Positions 15,164-21,412 of a DNA stretch of 23,560 nucleotides are shown one piece after another. The stretch covers positions 1 through 23,560 of the forward strand of contig JACIYQ010000297.1 of the NCBI GenBank assembly GCA_014359855.1, read 5' to 3'. Position numbers and translations under genes: made by a program. Under the pieces are notes generated by a model, which was not told the DNA's origin, ran no database searches, and saw only the letters and a list, made by a program, of their open reading frames with translations. The DNA comes from Parvibaculum sp. (GTDB lineage Bacteria; Pseudomonadota; Alphaproteobacteria; Parvibaculales; Parvibaculaceae). The stretch's first letter is position 1. The number at the start of each line of letters is the position of its first letter.

Positions 15164-17392
15164 TCACCAGTCGCTCGACGGCGCCGTGTCGATCGGAGCG
15201 GGCCGGGTTGCGGGCATCACCGGTTCGGCATCCTTCTTCGAGGTTTCCTTCTCTTCCCTCTCCTGCTCGACCTCCTCCCAATGAACGGCGTAGCGCGCCC
15301 GCATCTCGTCGCGGACGGCTTCCGTCTCTTCCGCACTCATCCGCGGCAGGGCTTCGAGGTGACCAAAGGGAAAGCCGAGCGAGATCGCGCCCTGGGTCAT
15401 GTTGCGGATCGAGACGGCGAACTGTCCCTTGCCTTGCGCGCCGATGAACTCCGGTGTCGTCCGGAGCATGTGGGCAAGCGCCCTGGCGTCCTTCTCCGAG
15501 ACGCCGCCCGCAAATTTGATGCTGGTATTCGCGGCGAAACTCTCCTGCAGTTTCGGCGACAACTGCCCGATATATTGATGCGCCAAAACCATCCCCACAT
15601 TGAACTTCCGTGCCTGCTCGAGGATCACCGAGACATTCTGGTCGAGATAGTCGGCGCATTCGTCGACATAGACGAAGGTGGGCAACCGGTCGCCTCGTGC
15701 GAGCGTCGCGCGCTCCTGCGCGGCTTGCGCGATCAGCGCGATGAAGAAGCGGCCGAAGATTTCGGTGCCATTCTGTTTCAGGAGGTCCTTCGCCGTGTTG
15801 ATCAGGATCACTTTGCCCGCATTCATCTCGCTGAAGAGATCGAGCTTGTTCCTCGGGTGCGAGAACATGCGCTCGAAAGTCCGGTTCTCGAGAATACCCC
15901 AGAGACGGCGGACCACCTGGCGCTTCGTCTCCTCGAATTGCTTGCTCATGAACTCCGTCTCGAAAAAGGCCCGCGCCGTGCCGTCGAGCTTCTCGATATG
16001 GGCCTGGTATTTCTCGTAGCCCTTGGGCTCCATCAGCTCCCGGAAAGTGTGGATGGTCGCATCCGGGATATGGAGCATCAGCCTTGTGATGTAGCGGAAG
16101 ATGACGCTCTGCTTTTGCGTGAGTTCGGCCGAGAGCAGCGACCCCAGCACGAAATCGTAAAGCTCCAGAACGCCGTTGATGAGGCGCTCCCGTTCAAGGG
16201 GCTGATAGGCGTTGATCCGCTCCATCCCCGCATCGAAAAGGTTGAGCGCAAGCGGATATTCGATATCGGTCGGATCGATGAGACAAAGCTTGCCGGCAAG
16301 CGGCTCTCCGGCCGCGAATAGCTTCAAGCCCGCAATGTTGCGGATAAGGTCGCCTTGCGAGTCGATGACGACGACGCTCCCCTCCCCTCGCGCGACACGG
16401 TCGAGATCATGCGCGATCAGATACTGGAGCGTCTGGCTCTTGCCGTGGCCCGACCCCGCCACGATCCAGTGATGCTCGAACCGGGCGCTGTCCGGTATCT
16501 CCAGGGGAATGCCCGCGGAAAAGAGCCCCTCGAAGGGTGTCTCCTTCAAATAGGCATGGACGATCTCGTCTGGGCCGCCCTCATGGCCGGACGGGTTCAC
16601 GAGCTTCGGCGAGTCGTAGAACTGAGGCTCATAGGGAAGGCCCGAGGCGCCATGCTGGTTGCGCGACAGCCGTTCCCGGAGCAGGCCAAAAAGCCCCGCT
16701 TCGACCGCATCCTGCCGGTAGAACGGGAGTGCCAGCGCCTCGACCGCCGCGCCCGTTTGCGGCAAGGCGTCCATCAGCCGGACCGCGAAGGGCCCAATCA
16801 GGCGGCCGGCTTCGGCGGCTTCCAGAAGCTCGTCATGGGTCTGGAGCGCATTCGGCGGCAACAACCGGCAGAAATCCCAAAGCGCGAGAAGCAGCGTCTC
16901 ATAGGCCCGCTCGATCACTGCCGGCCGGCCGAACTTCGCCGTCAAGGCCGCGATCCGGTCGCGGTAACGGGCAAGCTCGATCTCACCCACCTCCTCAGGC
17001 GGCTCGGGGATTTCGCCGGTGAAGCCCTCCTCCCGGTAGAGCGCCTCGATGAGCGTCACCATTTCGGCGGCTAGCCCAAGCGATGGATAGCGTTCGTCGA
17101 GAAGCTCGTAGAGCCGGTCCCAGACCCGCGAGCGGAAGGCTTCCGCCTCCGGGAAGTCCTTCTCCTTCTGAAGCGCAAGTGCCGCCTCGTAAAGCCGCAC
17201 GGCGTCCGCTCGGCCCCGCGCCATCCGGGCCGCCGGCCGGTTATAGATCGCGCTCACGAGCCAATAGCCGAAGCCCCCGACCGCGACGAGGATCGCGAAG
17301 GGCGCCAGAAAAATCAGCGCGAAGAGCCAGAACGTCGCGATAATCGCCCCGAGAATGACATGCTCCGGCTTCGTGAAATCGAGGCCGCTCAC
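15164..17392 (-). CDS. VirD4/TraD-like coupling ATPase (conjugative DNA transfer family)
   Basis: 742 residues. Two membrane helices lie near the N-terminus (about 10-50), then a long charged linker and helical region, then the RecA-like motor: Walker A GSGHGKSQ (313-320), the following VVVIDSQGD strand (341-348), Walker B TFVYVDECADYL (about 570-580), and the TraD/TraM-recognition-type C-terminal part with LAHQYIGQL and EKDARALAHML. It would pump DNA through a secretion channel or between cells at the inner membrane. The start is GTG 17392, three bases after the stop of the upstream gene, so translation is coupled. The C-terminus (about 715-742) is acidic and Pro-rich, as in tails that contact partner proteins. 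Length and motifs are complete. Confidence 0.88.
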   Translation of the reverse strand: MSGLDFTKPEHVILGAIIATFWLFALIFLAPFAILVAVGGFGYWLVSAIYNRPAARMARGRADAVRLYEAALALQKEKDFPEAEAFRSRVWDRLYELLDERYPSLGLAAEMVTLIEALYREEGFTGEIPEPPEEVGEIELARYRDRIAALTAKFGRPAVIERAYETLLLALWDFCRLLPPNALQTHDELLEAAEAGRLIGPFAVRLMDALPQTGAAVEALALPFYRQDAVEAGLFGLLRERLSRNQHGASGLPYEPQFYDSPKLVNPSGHEGGPDEIVHAYLKETPFEGLFSAGIPLEIPDSARFEHHWIVAGSGHGKSQTLQYLIAHDLDRVARGEGSVVVIDSQGDLIRNIAGLKLFAAGEPLAGKLCLIDPTDIEYPLALNLFDAGMERINAYQPLERERLINGVLELYDFVLGSLLSAELTQKQSVIFRYITRLMLHIPDATIHTFRELMEPKGYEKYQAHIEKLDGTARAFFETEFMSKQFEETKRQVVRRLWGILENRTFERMFSHPRNKLDLFSEMNAGKVILINTAKDLLKQNGTEIFGRFFIALIAQAAQERATLARGDRLPTFVYVDECADYLDQNVSVILEQARKFNVGMVLAHQYIGQLSPKLQESFAANTSIKFAGGVSEKDARALAHMLRTTPEFIGAQGKGQFAVSIRNMTQGAISLGFPFGHLEALPRMSAEETEAVRDEMRARYAVHWEEVEQEREEKETSKKDAEPVMPATRPAPIDTAPSSDW

Positions 17393-17395
17393 GCC

Positions 17396-17776
17396 TCATA
17401 TCTCGAAGACTTGCGGCTCGGCAAGGCTCGCGCAATTCGCGAGATAGGCCTTGAGGGTCTTGAGGCCCTCCACCAGCCGTTCCTGATAGACCTTCGCGTC
17501 ATGCGGGGTGTCGAACAGATACCGGTCCGGGCCTCCCGTCAGATGCCCGATCCGCAGATGCTCGTGGGGCGCCTGGGCGATGTATTGGTCGCCCTTGTGT
17601 TTGGCCGCCCGCTGCGCATCCATCTGCCGCTCGACGATAACCACCTCGCCGAGGTTCCAGCTGTTGATGATCGCCCGCTCCTCTTCCGAGAACTGGACAA
17701 CCGCCGTCACCTCGACCTGCGGCACTTTCTTGATGAGACCCGATACCGCTTCCTTATGCTCGATCGACACGCGCAT
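17396..17776 (-). CDS. Small conserved hypothetical protein in transfer operon
   Basis: About 126 residues starting MRVSIEHKEAVSGLIKK. The ATG at 17776 is preferred because GGGGGAG lies six bases upstream; the open frame extends to 17809 without another good site. It has alternating strand and helix: VEVTAVVQFSEEERAIINSW, then VVIVERQ, and DRYLFDTPHDAKVYQERLVEGLKTLKAYL. No signal peptide or membrane segment is present. It resembles small alpha/beta proteins often found just before the coupling ATPase in alphaproteobacterial islands, but I cannot name a function. The stop is three bases before the ATPase start, implying coupled translation. Confidence 0.72.
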   Translation of the reverse strand: MRVSIEHKEAVSGLIKKVPQVEVTAVVQFSEEERAIINSWNLGEVVIVERQMDAQRAAKHKGDQYIAQAPHEHLRIGHLTGGPDRYLFDTPHDAKVYQERLVEGLKTLKAYLANCASLAEPQVFEI

Positions 17777-17999
17777 GGGCGCTCCCCCCTGTTTGTCCTG
17801 AGAGATCACTCGACGTCACACGATTTACAGATACTGCGAGGATCGAAGCGGAAGGAGGGGGAGAGAGTCAAGGAGATTGGGTGGCAGGGGTGGGTTATTA
17901 GGCAGGATACGGAGTAATAAGTCGGACTACGGGTAAGGGCAGACAGCAAGCACAACAGATTGATTCCGTTCGGTTATTTGGAAGAATTCCGTGGACGGA

Positions 18000-18020
18000 A
18001 GGGCGATACGGTATCGCCCT
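18000..18020. promoter_or_regulatory. 21-bp palindrome, candidate operator
   Basis: AGGGCGATAC and GTATCGCCCT are perfect 10-bp arms about one central G. It lies between alpA and the operon that starts at 17776 and has no U-tract, so a protein-binding site for a dimeric regulator is more likely than a terminator. Confidence 0.4.
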
Positions 18021-18076
18021 CTGTATCCCCCAGCCTATCGCCCGGGTGAGGAGGCCTTCCGGTGCCCCCAAAAGAT

Positions 18077-18101
18077 GGGGACCGGGAGCGACCCGGTCCC
18101 C
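18077..18101 (-). terminator. Terminator after alpA
   Basis: A perfect 10-bp stem, GGGGACCGGG (18077-18086) with CCCGGTCCCC (18092-18101), has a 5-base loop. On the minus strand it is followed by ATCTTTTG and sits about 35 bases after the alpA stop, a good Rho-independent terminator. It would separate alpA from the transfer operon. Confidence 0.65.
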
Positions 18102-18135
18102 AAGGACCCTTCAGAAGGAAGTGTCAGCGGTAGGT

Positions 18136-18339
18136 TCATGCGTCTCGCAATGCGATCCGCGCGTCCAGCCATGCCTCGACTTCCGACAGCAACCACACAA
18201 CACGATTCTGGCCGAGTCTGATCCGCTTGGGGAACGCCCCGGCCGCTTCGAGCCGCGCAATATGCTGGCCGGAATACGGGATGCCACAGACAGTCTTCAG
18301 CTCCTTTTTGGATACGACCTGCTTTTGGTACTGAGCCAT
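18136..18339 (-). CDS. AlpA-family helix-turn-helix regulator / excisionase-like
   Basis: 67 residues. The sequence VVSKKELKTVCGIPYSGQHIARLEAAGAFPKRIRLGQNRVVWLLSEVEAWLDARI is the MerR-like winged helix of AlpA-family proteins: a recognition helix with SxxHIxRLE, then a wing around the RLGxNRVxWL motif. Family members activate integrase genes or act as excisionases of P4-like elements. The start ATG (18339) has AAGGGAG about 8 bases upstream, and this site is inside a hairpin. A terminator follows the gene. It is a single-gene unit between the tracrRNA and the transfer operon and probably controls excision or transfer. Confidence 0.85.
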   Translation of the reverse strand: MAQYQKQVVSKKELKTVCGIPYSGQHIARLEAAGAFPKRIRLGQNRVVWLLSEVEAWLDARIALRDA

Positions 18340-18346
18340 CGAACAA

Positions 18347-18364
18347 CTCCCTTTGGAAAGGGAG
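18347..18364 (-). promoter_or_regulatory. Hairpin that includes the alpA ribosome site
   Basis: On the minus strand CTCCCTTT pairs with AAAGGGAG, two bases apart (realistically 7 pairs with a 4-base loop). The right arm is the alpA Shine-Dalgarno sequence, so the structure would hide it and lower AlpA translation unless opened. Confidence 0.4.
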
Positions 18365-18485
18365 CGTCGACGCCCCAGGTTGGCGAAGCCGCACCAGTGG
18401 GCAGGAGAAGATTAGGCAGGGAGGGGGTGGGAGTCGAGGGGCGGTTATGTTTCGGACACGGTAGATTCGTGTACCCAGCAATTCA

Positions 18486-18596
18486 AAAAGAAGGGGCGAG
18501 CCGCAGCTCGCCCCATTTGGTGTCTTTCGACTTGTTAACGGGAGGCCCTCAATCACCAGACCGCTAAGTTGGCAAAACCTTCCGAGCCGTACACCT
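18486..18596 (-). ncRNA. Candidate tracrRNA of a type II CRISPR-Cas system
   Basis: Read on the minus strand, a strong promoter leads to about 110 nt with the layout of a tracrRNA. First comes a 5' anti-repeat candidate (about 18552-18596). Then GGG-CCT-CCCGTTAAC, which closely resembles the nexus of known tracrRNAs. Next is a small GTC-GAAA-GAC hairpin (AAGTCGAAAGACAC). Last is a perfect 9-bp terminator stem, GGGGCGAGC/GCTCGCCCC (18493-18514), followed by TTCTTTTT. The gene lies immediately beside and divergent from a cas9 5' fragment, a known arrangement. No tracrRNA database comparison could be made, so the call rests on structure and neighbour. The exact 5' end is estimated from the promoter. 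Confidence 0.72.
18493..18514 (-). terminator. Rho-independent terminator of the tracrRNA
   Basis: A 9-bp GC-rich stem with four-base loop; on the minus strand it is followed by TTCTTTTTG (18492-18484). On the plus strand only ATTTGG follows, so it is directed to minus-strand transcription. Confidence 0.75.
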
Positions 18597-18602
18597 CAAA
18601 TA

Positions 18603-18631
18603 ATCTTTCCCGTAATGCGGATATTTGTCAA
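18603..18631 (-). promoter_or_regulatory. tracrRNA promoter
   Basis: On the minus strand there is a consensus -35 box TTGACA (18631-18626), a 17-base spacer and AAAGAT (18608-18603) as the -10. Transcription should start near 18596, at the beginning of the putative anti-repeat. It overlaps the leader of the cas9 remnant, arguing against a cas9 start at 18615. Confidence 0.65.
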
Positions 18632-18674
18632 GATCGGACGCAATAGTGAAGAGGGTCACCACGTAAAGGGGGGA

Positions 18675-19133
18675 ATGATGGCCGACAATAGCAGGCGCTA
18701 CCGCCCATATCGCCTTGGTCTCGACGTCGGATCGAATTCGCTCGGCTGGTTCGTCGTCTGGCTGGATGACGAGGACCAGGCCACAGGTCTCGGTCCAGGC
18801 GGTGTCCGCATTTATCCCGACGGGCGCGATCCGAAATCGAAGGAGTCAAACGCCGCCGACCGGCGTGTGGCGCGCGGGGCGCGACGAAGGCGCGACCGCT
18901 ATCTGAAACGACGCTCGAACCTCATGTCGCTGCTCATTGCACACGGGCTGATGCCGGACGATGTGACGGCACGCAAGAAACTGGAAGCGCTCGACCCTTA
19001 TGAGCTGCGAGCGAAAGCGCTTGACGAAACGCTCCCCGTGCACCATGTCGGCCGCACCCTCTTCCATCTCAATCAACGGCGCGGCTTCTCGGTCTTCCGA
19101 TGCACGGCGTCGAGCGTGAGCGCGACGCAATAA
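18675..19133 (+). pseudogene. cas9: Truncated cas9 (type II-C), N-terminal fragment
   Basis: The fragment encodes the N-terminus of an alphaproteobacterial type II-C Cas9. RuvC-I is YRLGLDVGSNSLGW with the catalytic Asp (residue 16 from ATG 18678). It is followed by GPGGVRIYPDGRDP, the Arg-rich bridge helix (RRVARGARRRRDRYLKRR, about 62-79), and the start of the REC lobe up to GRTLFHLNQRRGF (125-137). The family continues with a conserved SNRKTD-like segment, but here the frame reads 14 unrelated residues and stops at 19131, because antisense parB sequence begins. HNH, RuvC-II/III and the PAM-interacting domain are absent, so no cleavage is possible. AAAGGGGGGA before ATG 18675/18678 is an excellent ribosome site, so a 151-residue protein could still be made. 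Confidence 0.88.
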
Positions 19134-20312
19134 GCGAGAAGATCGAGCAACACCTCCTGCTCGGTATCGAGAAGCCAGGACCAGAGGTGTTCTGCCTCCG
19201 GTAGCCTCTCGCACCATTGCGTGTGGCGTGCGAGCAAGGCGGCTGCCGCCGGGCTCTCCCCCACCGTCTTCGAGAAACCCCCGAGTTCGATGAAGGAGGG
19301 CTGGAGGTGGAGGCATGAGGAAGCAAAGCGTTCGAAGAAGAGCGGCTTTGCCAGCCGGTAAACAAGGGCGGCTAGCGCCACCTTCGGGTTCCCGGCCAGC
19401 ATCTCCCGGAGCGCCGCGGTGCGGTGCGCCGAGAGGTCGGTCAGAAGAGCGTCGGAGTAGCCCTCCGGGCGCCCGTTGCTCTTCTCCTTCCGCTCAGGCG
19501 ATTGTGACGGTTGCCCGTCCTCGTTCTCCTCCTCGCGTTTCCGGTCTTCGGGCCGGACGAGACCGGCATTCACCTCAAGCTCGCCTTCAGGCGTGAGGCT
19601 CAGGATGACGCCGGCACCCTTCCGGTCTTCCTCGGACCACTCCAGGTGCTGCTCTTCAAGCCCATCCATTTCCTCGATGATCTTGTCGAGTTCGGCGGAC
19701 ATGGCCTCGTCCTCCTGCTCTTCAAGCGCCGCGACGAGTTCGTCGTAGCGCTCGGCAAGCGTCGTGAGCCGAGCCTCATCTTCGTCCGACAGGGCGATCT
19801 CGCCGGCCTTCACGCGGCCGAACTTCGCAAGGGCACCATAGTCGGTCTCAGGCATCACCTCGACCCAGGACCAGCCTTCGTCCCGGACCTTCCCGGCTTC
19901 GGTTTCGAGTTTCTCGGCCACGAGACGGTCGAGAAGCTGGCTGTCCGCGAAATAGCCTTCGGACTCGGGCTGGAAGAGATCCCGAATCACCGTCCCACCC
20001 GCCGCTTCATAGGCTTCGACGCCGATGAAGAGCGCCCGACGGTCCCCACCCTCGACAAGGGCGCTGGTGAGATGACGCCGGATCGCCTGGGGCGAGCGAT
20101 GGCCATGAGGCGTATCGAACCAGAAGGCTTCCTGGGCCACATGGTCGTCGGTGATGGCGAAGGCCATCAACTGGTCGAGCGTCAGCTCGTCCGCCCGGTA
20201 GGCCGCCATCAGGCGCGGTGAGACCGCGCCAAGCTTCAGCCGCTGGATGACGACTTTCGCCGGCAGTCCGAAACGGGCTGCGATCTCTTCCGCCGTGAGG
20301 CCCTCCTCAGGC
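19077..20312 (-). pseudogene. Plasmid-type ParB/KorB-like partition protein, internal fragment (inverted)
   Basis: About 410 residues of a large alphaproteobacterial plasmid/ICE ParB. It begins at EEGLTAEEIAARFGLPAKVV, the helix-turn-helix that normally follows the ParB/Srx nuclease-like domain, then AYRADELTLDQLMAFAITDDH, and the long C-terminal region with a coiled-coil stretch (LTTLAERYDELVAALEEQEDEAMSAELDKIIEEMDGLEE). It ends at LTLDAVHRKTEKPR; relatives continue for roughly another hundred residues. Both ends are lost: the N-terminal domain at the junction near 20305-20316 and the C-terminus at the junction with cas9 near 19077-19090, where the stop codon is supplied by cas9 sequence. 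An ATG at 20317 would allow expression of the piece, but it lacks the parS-clamping domain. Confidence 0.78.
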
Positions 20313-20315
20313 CTC

Positions 20316-21155
20316 ATGGAGGCCCTGAAGAAACACTGGGCGGATGCCTGGGGCGTCCGTATGGAGCATGTGCTGCGGAATGTGCTCTTCGCTCTGCTTG
20401 AACATGGTCACGCCAAACTCGACGATGTCCTGCGGATGCTGAACGACAAGGACTACCGGCAGCGGGTGGCAGACGCGCTTGCCAATGAGCCGGTGCGCAA
20501 TTTCTGGAAGAAAGAGTTCGAGCAATATTCCTGGCGCTACCGGGCGGATGCGACAGCACCGATCCAGAACAAGATCGGCGCTTTTCTCGCAGATCCGACG
20601 CTTCGGCGAATTCTGACCGAGCCCAAAGAGATGCTCCGGTTCCGGCGACTCATGGACGAGGGCAAGATCGTCGTCGTCAACCTCGCGCGCGGCAAGATCG
20701 GCGACGACAGTGCCGCGCTTCTCGGCAGCCTTCTCGTCACCACCATCGGGCTCGCCGCCTTCAGCCGGGCAGATACACCGGAAGAAAAACGTCTTCCCTT
20801 CTTCCTCTATATGGACGAGTTCCAGACCTTCACGACCTTGAGCATCGCCGGCATGATTTCGGAACTTAGGAAATACCGGGTTGGACTTGTCCTCGCGAAC
20901 CAGCATCTCCATCAGCTCGACCCGGATGTCGCCCATGCGGTTCTCGGCAATGCCGGGACGCTGGTTTCGTTTCGGATCGGGCCGTATGACGCGGTTCTCC
21001 TCGCCCGCGAGTTCGAGCCGCGATTCGACATGCTCGACCTGATGAACCTCCCCAATCACCGCATCTATCTGAAGCTGATGATCGACGGCATGCCGTCGCA
21101 GCCATTCAGCGCGACGACACTTTCGCCGGGCGGTACGAAGGCAATTCAGGGATAA
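20316..21155 (+). pseudogene. Conjugation-type ATPase (TraM-recognition/VirD4-like), C-terminal fragment
   Basis: About 279 residues matching the C-terminal half of a second, different family of transfer ATPases: WADAWGVRMEHVLRNVLFALLE, PIQNKIGAFLADPTLRRIL, IVVVNLARGKIGDDSAALLG, Walker B LPFFLYMDEFQTFT, then ELRKYRVGLVLANQHLHQLD and FRIGPYDAVLLAREFEP. The Walker A half is missing: upstream sequence changes to antisense parB at about 20305-20316. The 23 codons before ATG 20316 in the same frame (from 20247) are antisense parB, not part of the gene. The C-terminus looks natural. It is not a copy of the intact ATPase at 15164-17392; the two are only distantly similar. It is not expected to be active. 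Confidence 0.8.
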
Positions 21156-21164
21156 AGTTGAGCT

Positions 21165-21191
21165 TTGTGAGGAAATGGTTCGTGCTATAAT
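21165..21191 (+). promoter_or_regulatory. Candidate promoter of the Fic module (leaderless start)
   Basis: A perfect -10 TATAAT (21186-21191) is preceded at 15 bases by a weak -35 TTGTGA (21165-21170). Initiation would fall at about 21198, the A of the antitoxin ATG, suggesting leaderless translation; no ribosome site fits before that ATG. Confidence 0.5.
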
Positions 21192-21197
21192 TATTGT

Positions 21198-21401
21198 ATG
21201 AGCGGACCGACCACCAAATCCGGCAAGCGCCTTGCCAAGGGCTTTACTCTTGGCCGCCAAGGCTTTGCGAAAATCAGCGCCGTCGAGGGTATCAAGATGT
21301 CCCGGGCGATGGATGCCGAGTTCCGGGAGTTCGACCGGAAAGGGCTCTCTCCGGAACAGCGGCGCAAGGCCATCGCTGCCAAATACGGCAAGACGCGATA
21401 G
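21198..21401 (+). CDS. Putative Fic antitoxin (FicA/VbhA-like)
   Basis: 67 residues, basic, no membrane segment. The core GFAKISAVEGIKMSRAMDAEFREFDRKGLSPEQRRKAIAAKY is typical of short proteins encoded immediately upstream of Fic genes in alphaproteobacteria. Class I Fic antitoxins block ATP binding with an inhibitory helix carrying (S/T)xxxE(G/N); here SAVEG has the Ser three rather than four residues before the Glu, so the match is imperfect. It ends 11 bases before the fic start codon, so the pair is co-expressed, with the antitoxin first as usual. The start ATG has no Shine-Dalgarno sequence but a TATAAT box six bases upstream. Confidence 0.7.
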   Translation: MSGPTTKSGKRLAKGFTLGRQGFAKISAVEGIKMSRAMDAEFREFDRKGLSPEQRRKAIAAKYGKTR

Positions 21402-21412
21402 CCGCCTCCTCC

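Larger units (their letters stand above)
17777..18135. other. Gene-free stretch with regulatory repeats
   Basis: No credible gene is present on either strand. It contains a purine-rich plus strand (17840-17945), the spaced inverted repeat TTATTA-N14-TAATAA (17895-17920), a 21-bp palindrome (18000-18020) and the alpA terminator hairpin (18077-18101). The promoter of the transfer operon should lie here, reading on the minus strand, and AlpA-type proteins are candidates to bind the repeats. An origin of transfer could also lie here but cannot be shown by eye. Confidence 0.5.
18365..18674. other. Intergenic region carrying the tracrRNA gene
   Basis: No protein gene is supported here. From left to right: about 120 bases upstream of alpA with a G-rich plus strand, where the alpA promoter should lie; the tracrRNA with its terminator (18486-18596); its promoter (18603-18631); and the ribosome site AAAGGGGGGA just before the cas9 remnant. 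No repeated spacer-repeat pattern is present. Confidence 0.6.

Noticed and set aside
14843..16321. Long plus-strand open frame opposite the coupling ATPase
   Set aside because: Antisense shadow; arginine- and leucine-rich with no recognisable domain, while the minus strand encodes clear Walker motifs.
18615..18674. Upstream start for the cas9 fragment at ATG 18615
   Set aside because: The added 20 residues overlap the tracrRNA promoter and do not resemble Cas9; AAAGGGGGGA supports 18675/18678.
18675..19090. An IscB or other small RuvC ancestor rather than Cas9
   Set aside because: The spacing of RuvC-I, GPGGVRI, bridge helix and HLNQRRGF follows type II-C Cas9 closely, and the adjacent RNA looks like a tracrRNA, not an omega RNA.
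17840..19133. A CRISPR array near the cas9 remnant
   Set aside because: No direct repeats of 20-40 bases with regular spacing were found on either strand here or elsewhere in the window.
20247..20315. N-terminal extension of the right-hand ATPase fragment
   Set aside because: These codons are the complement of parB sequence, so the longer frame is an artefact of the fusion.
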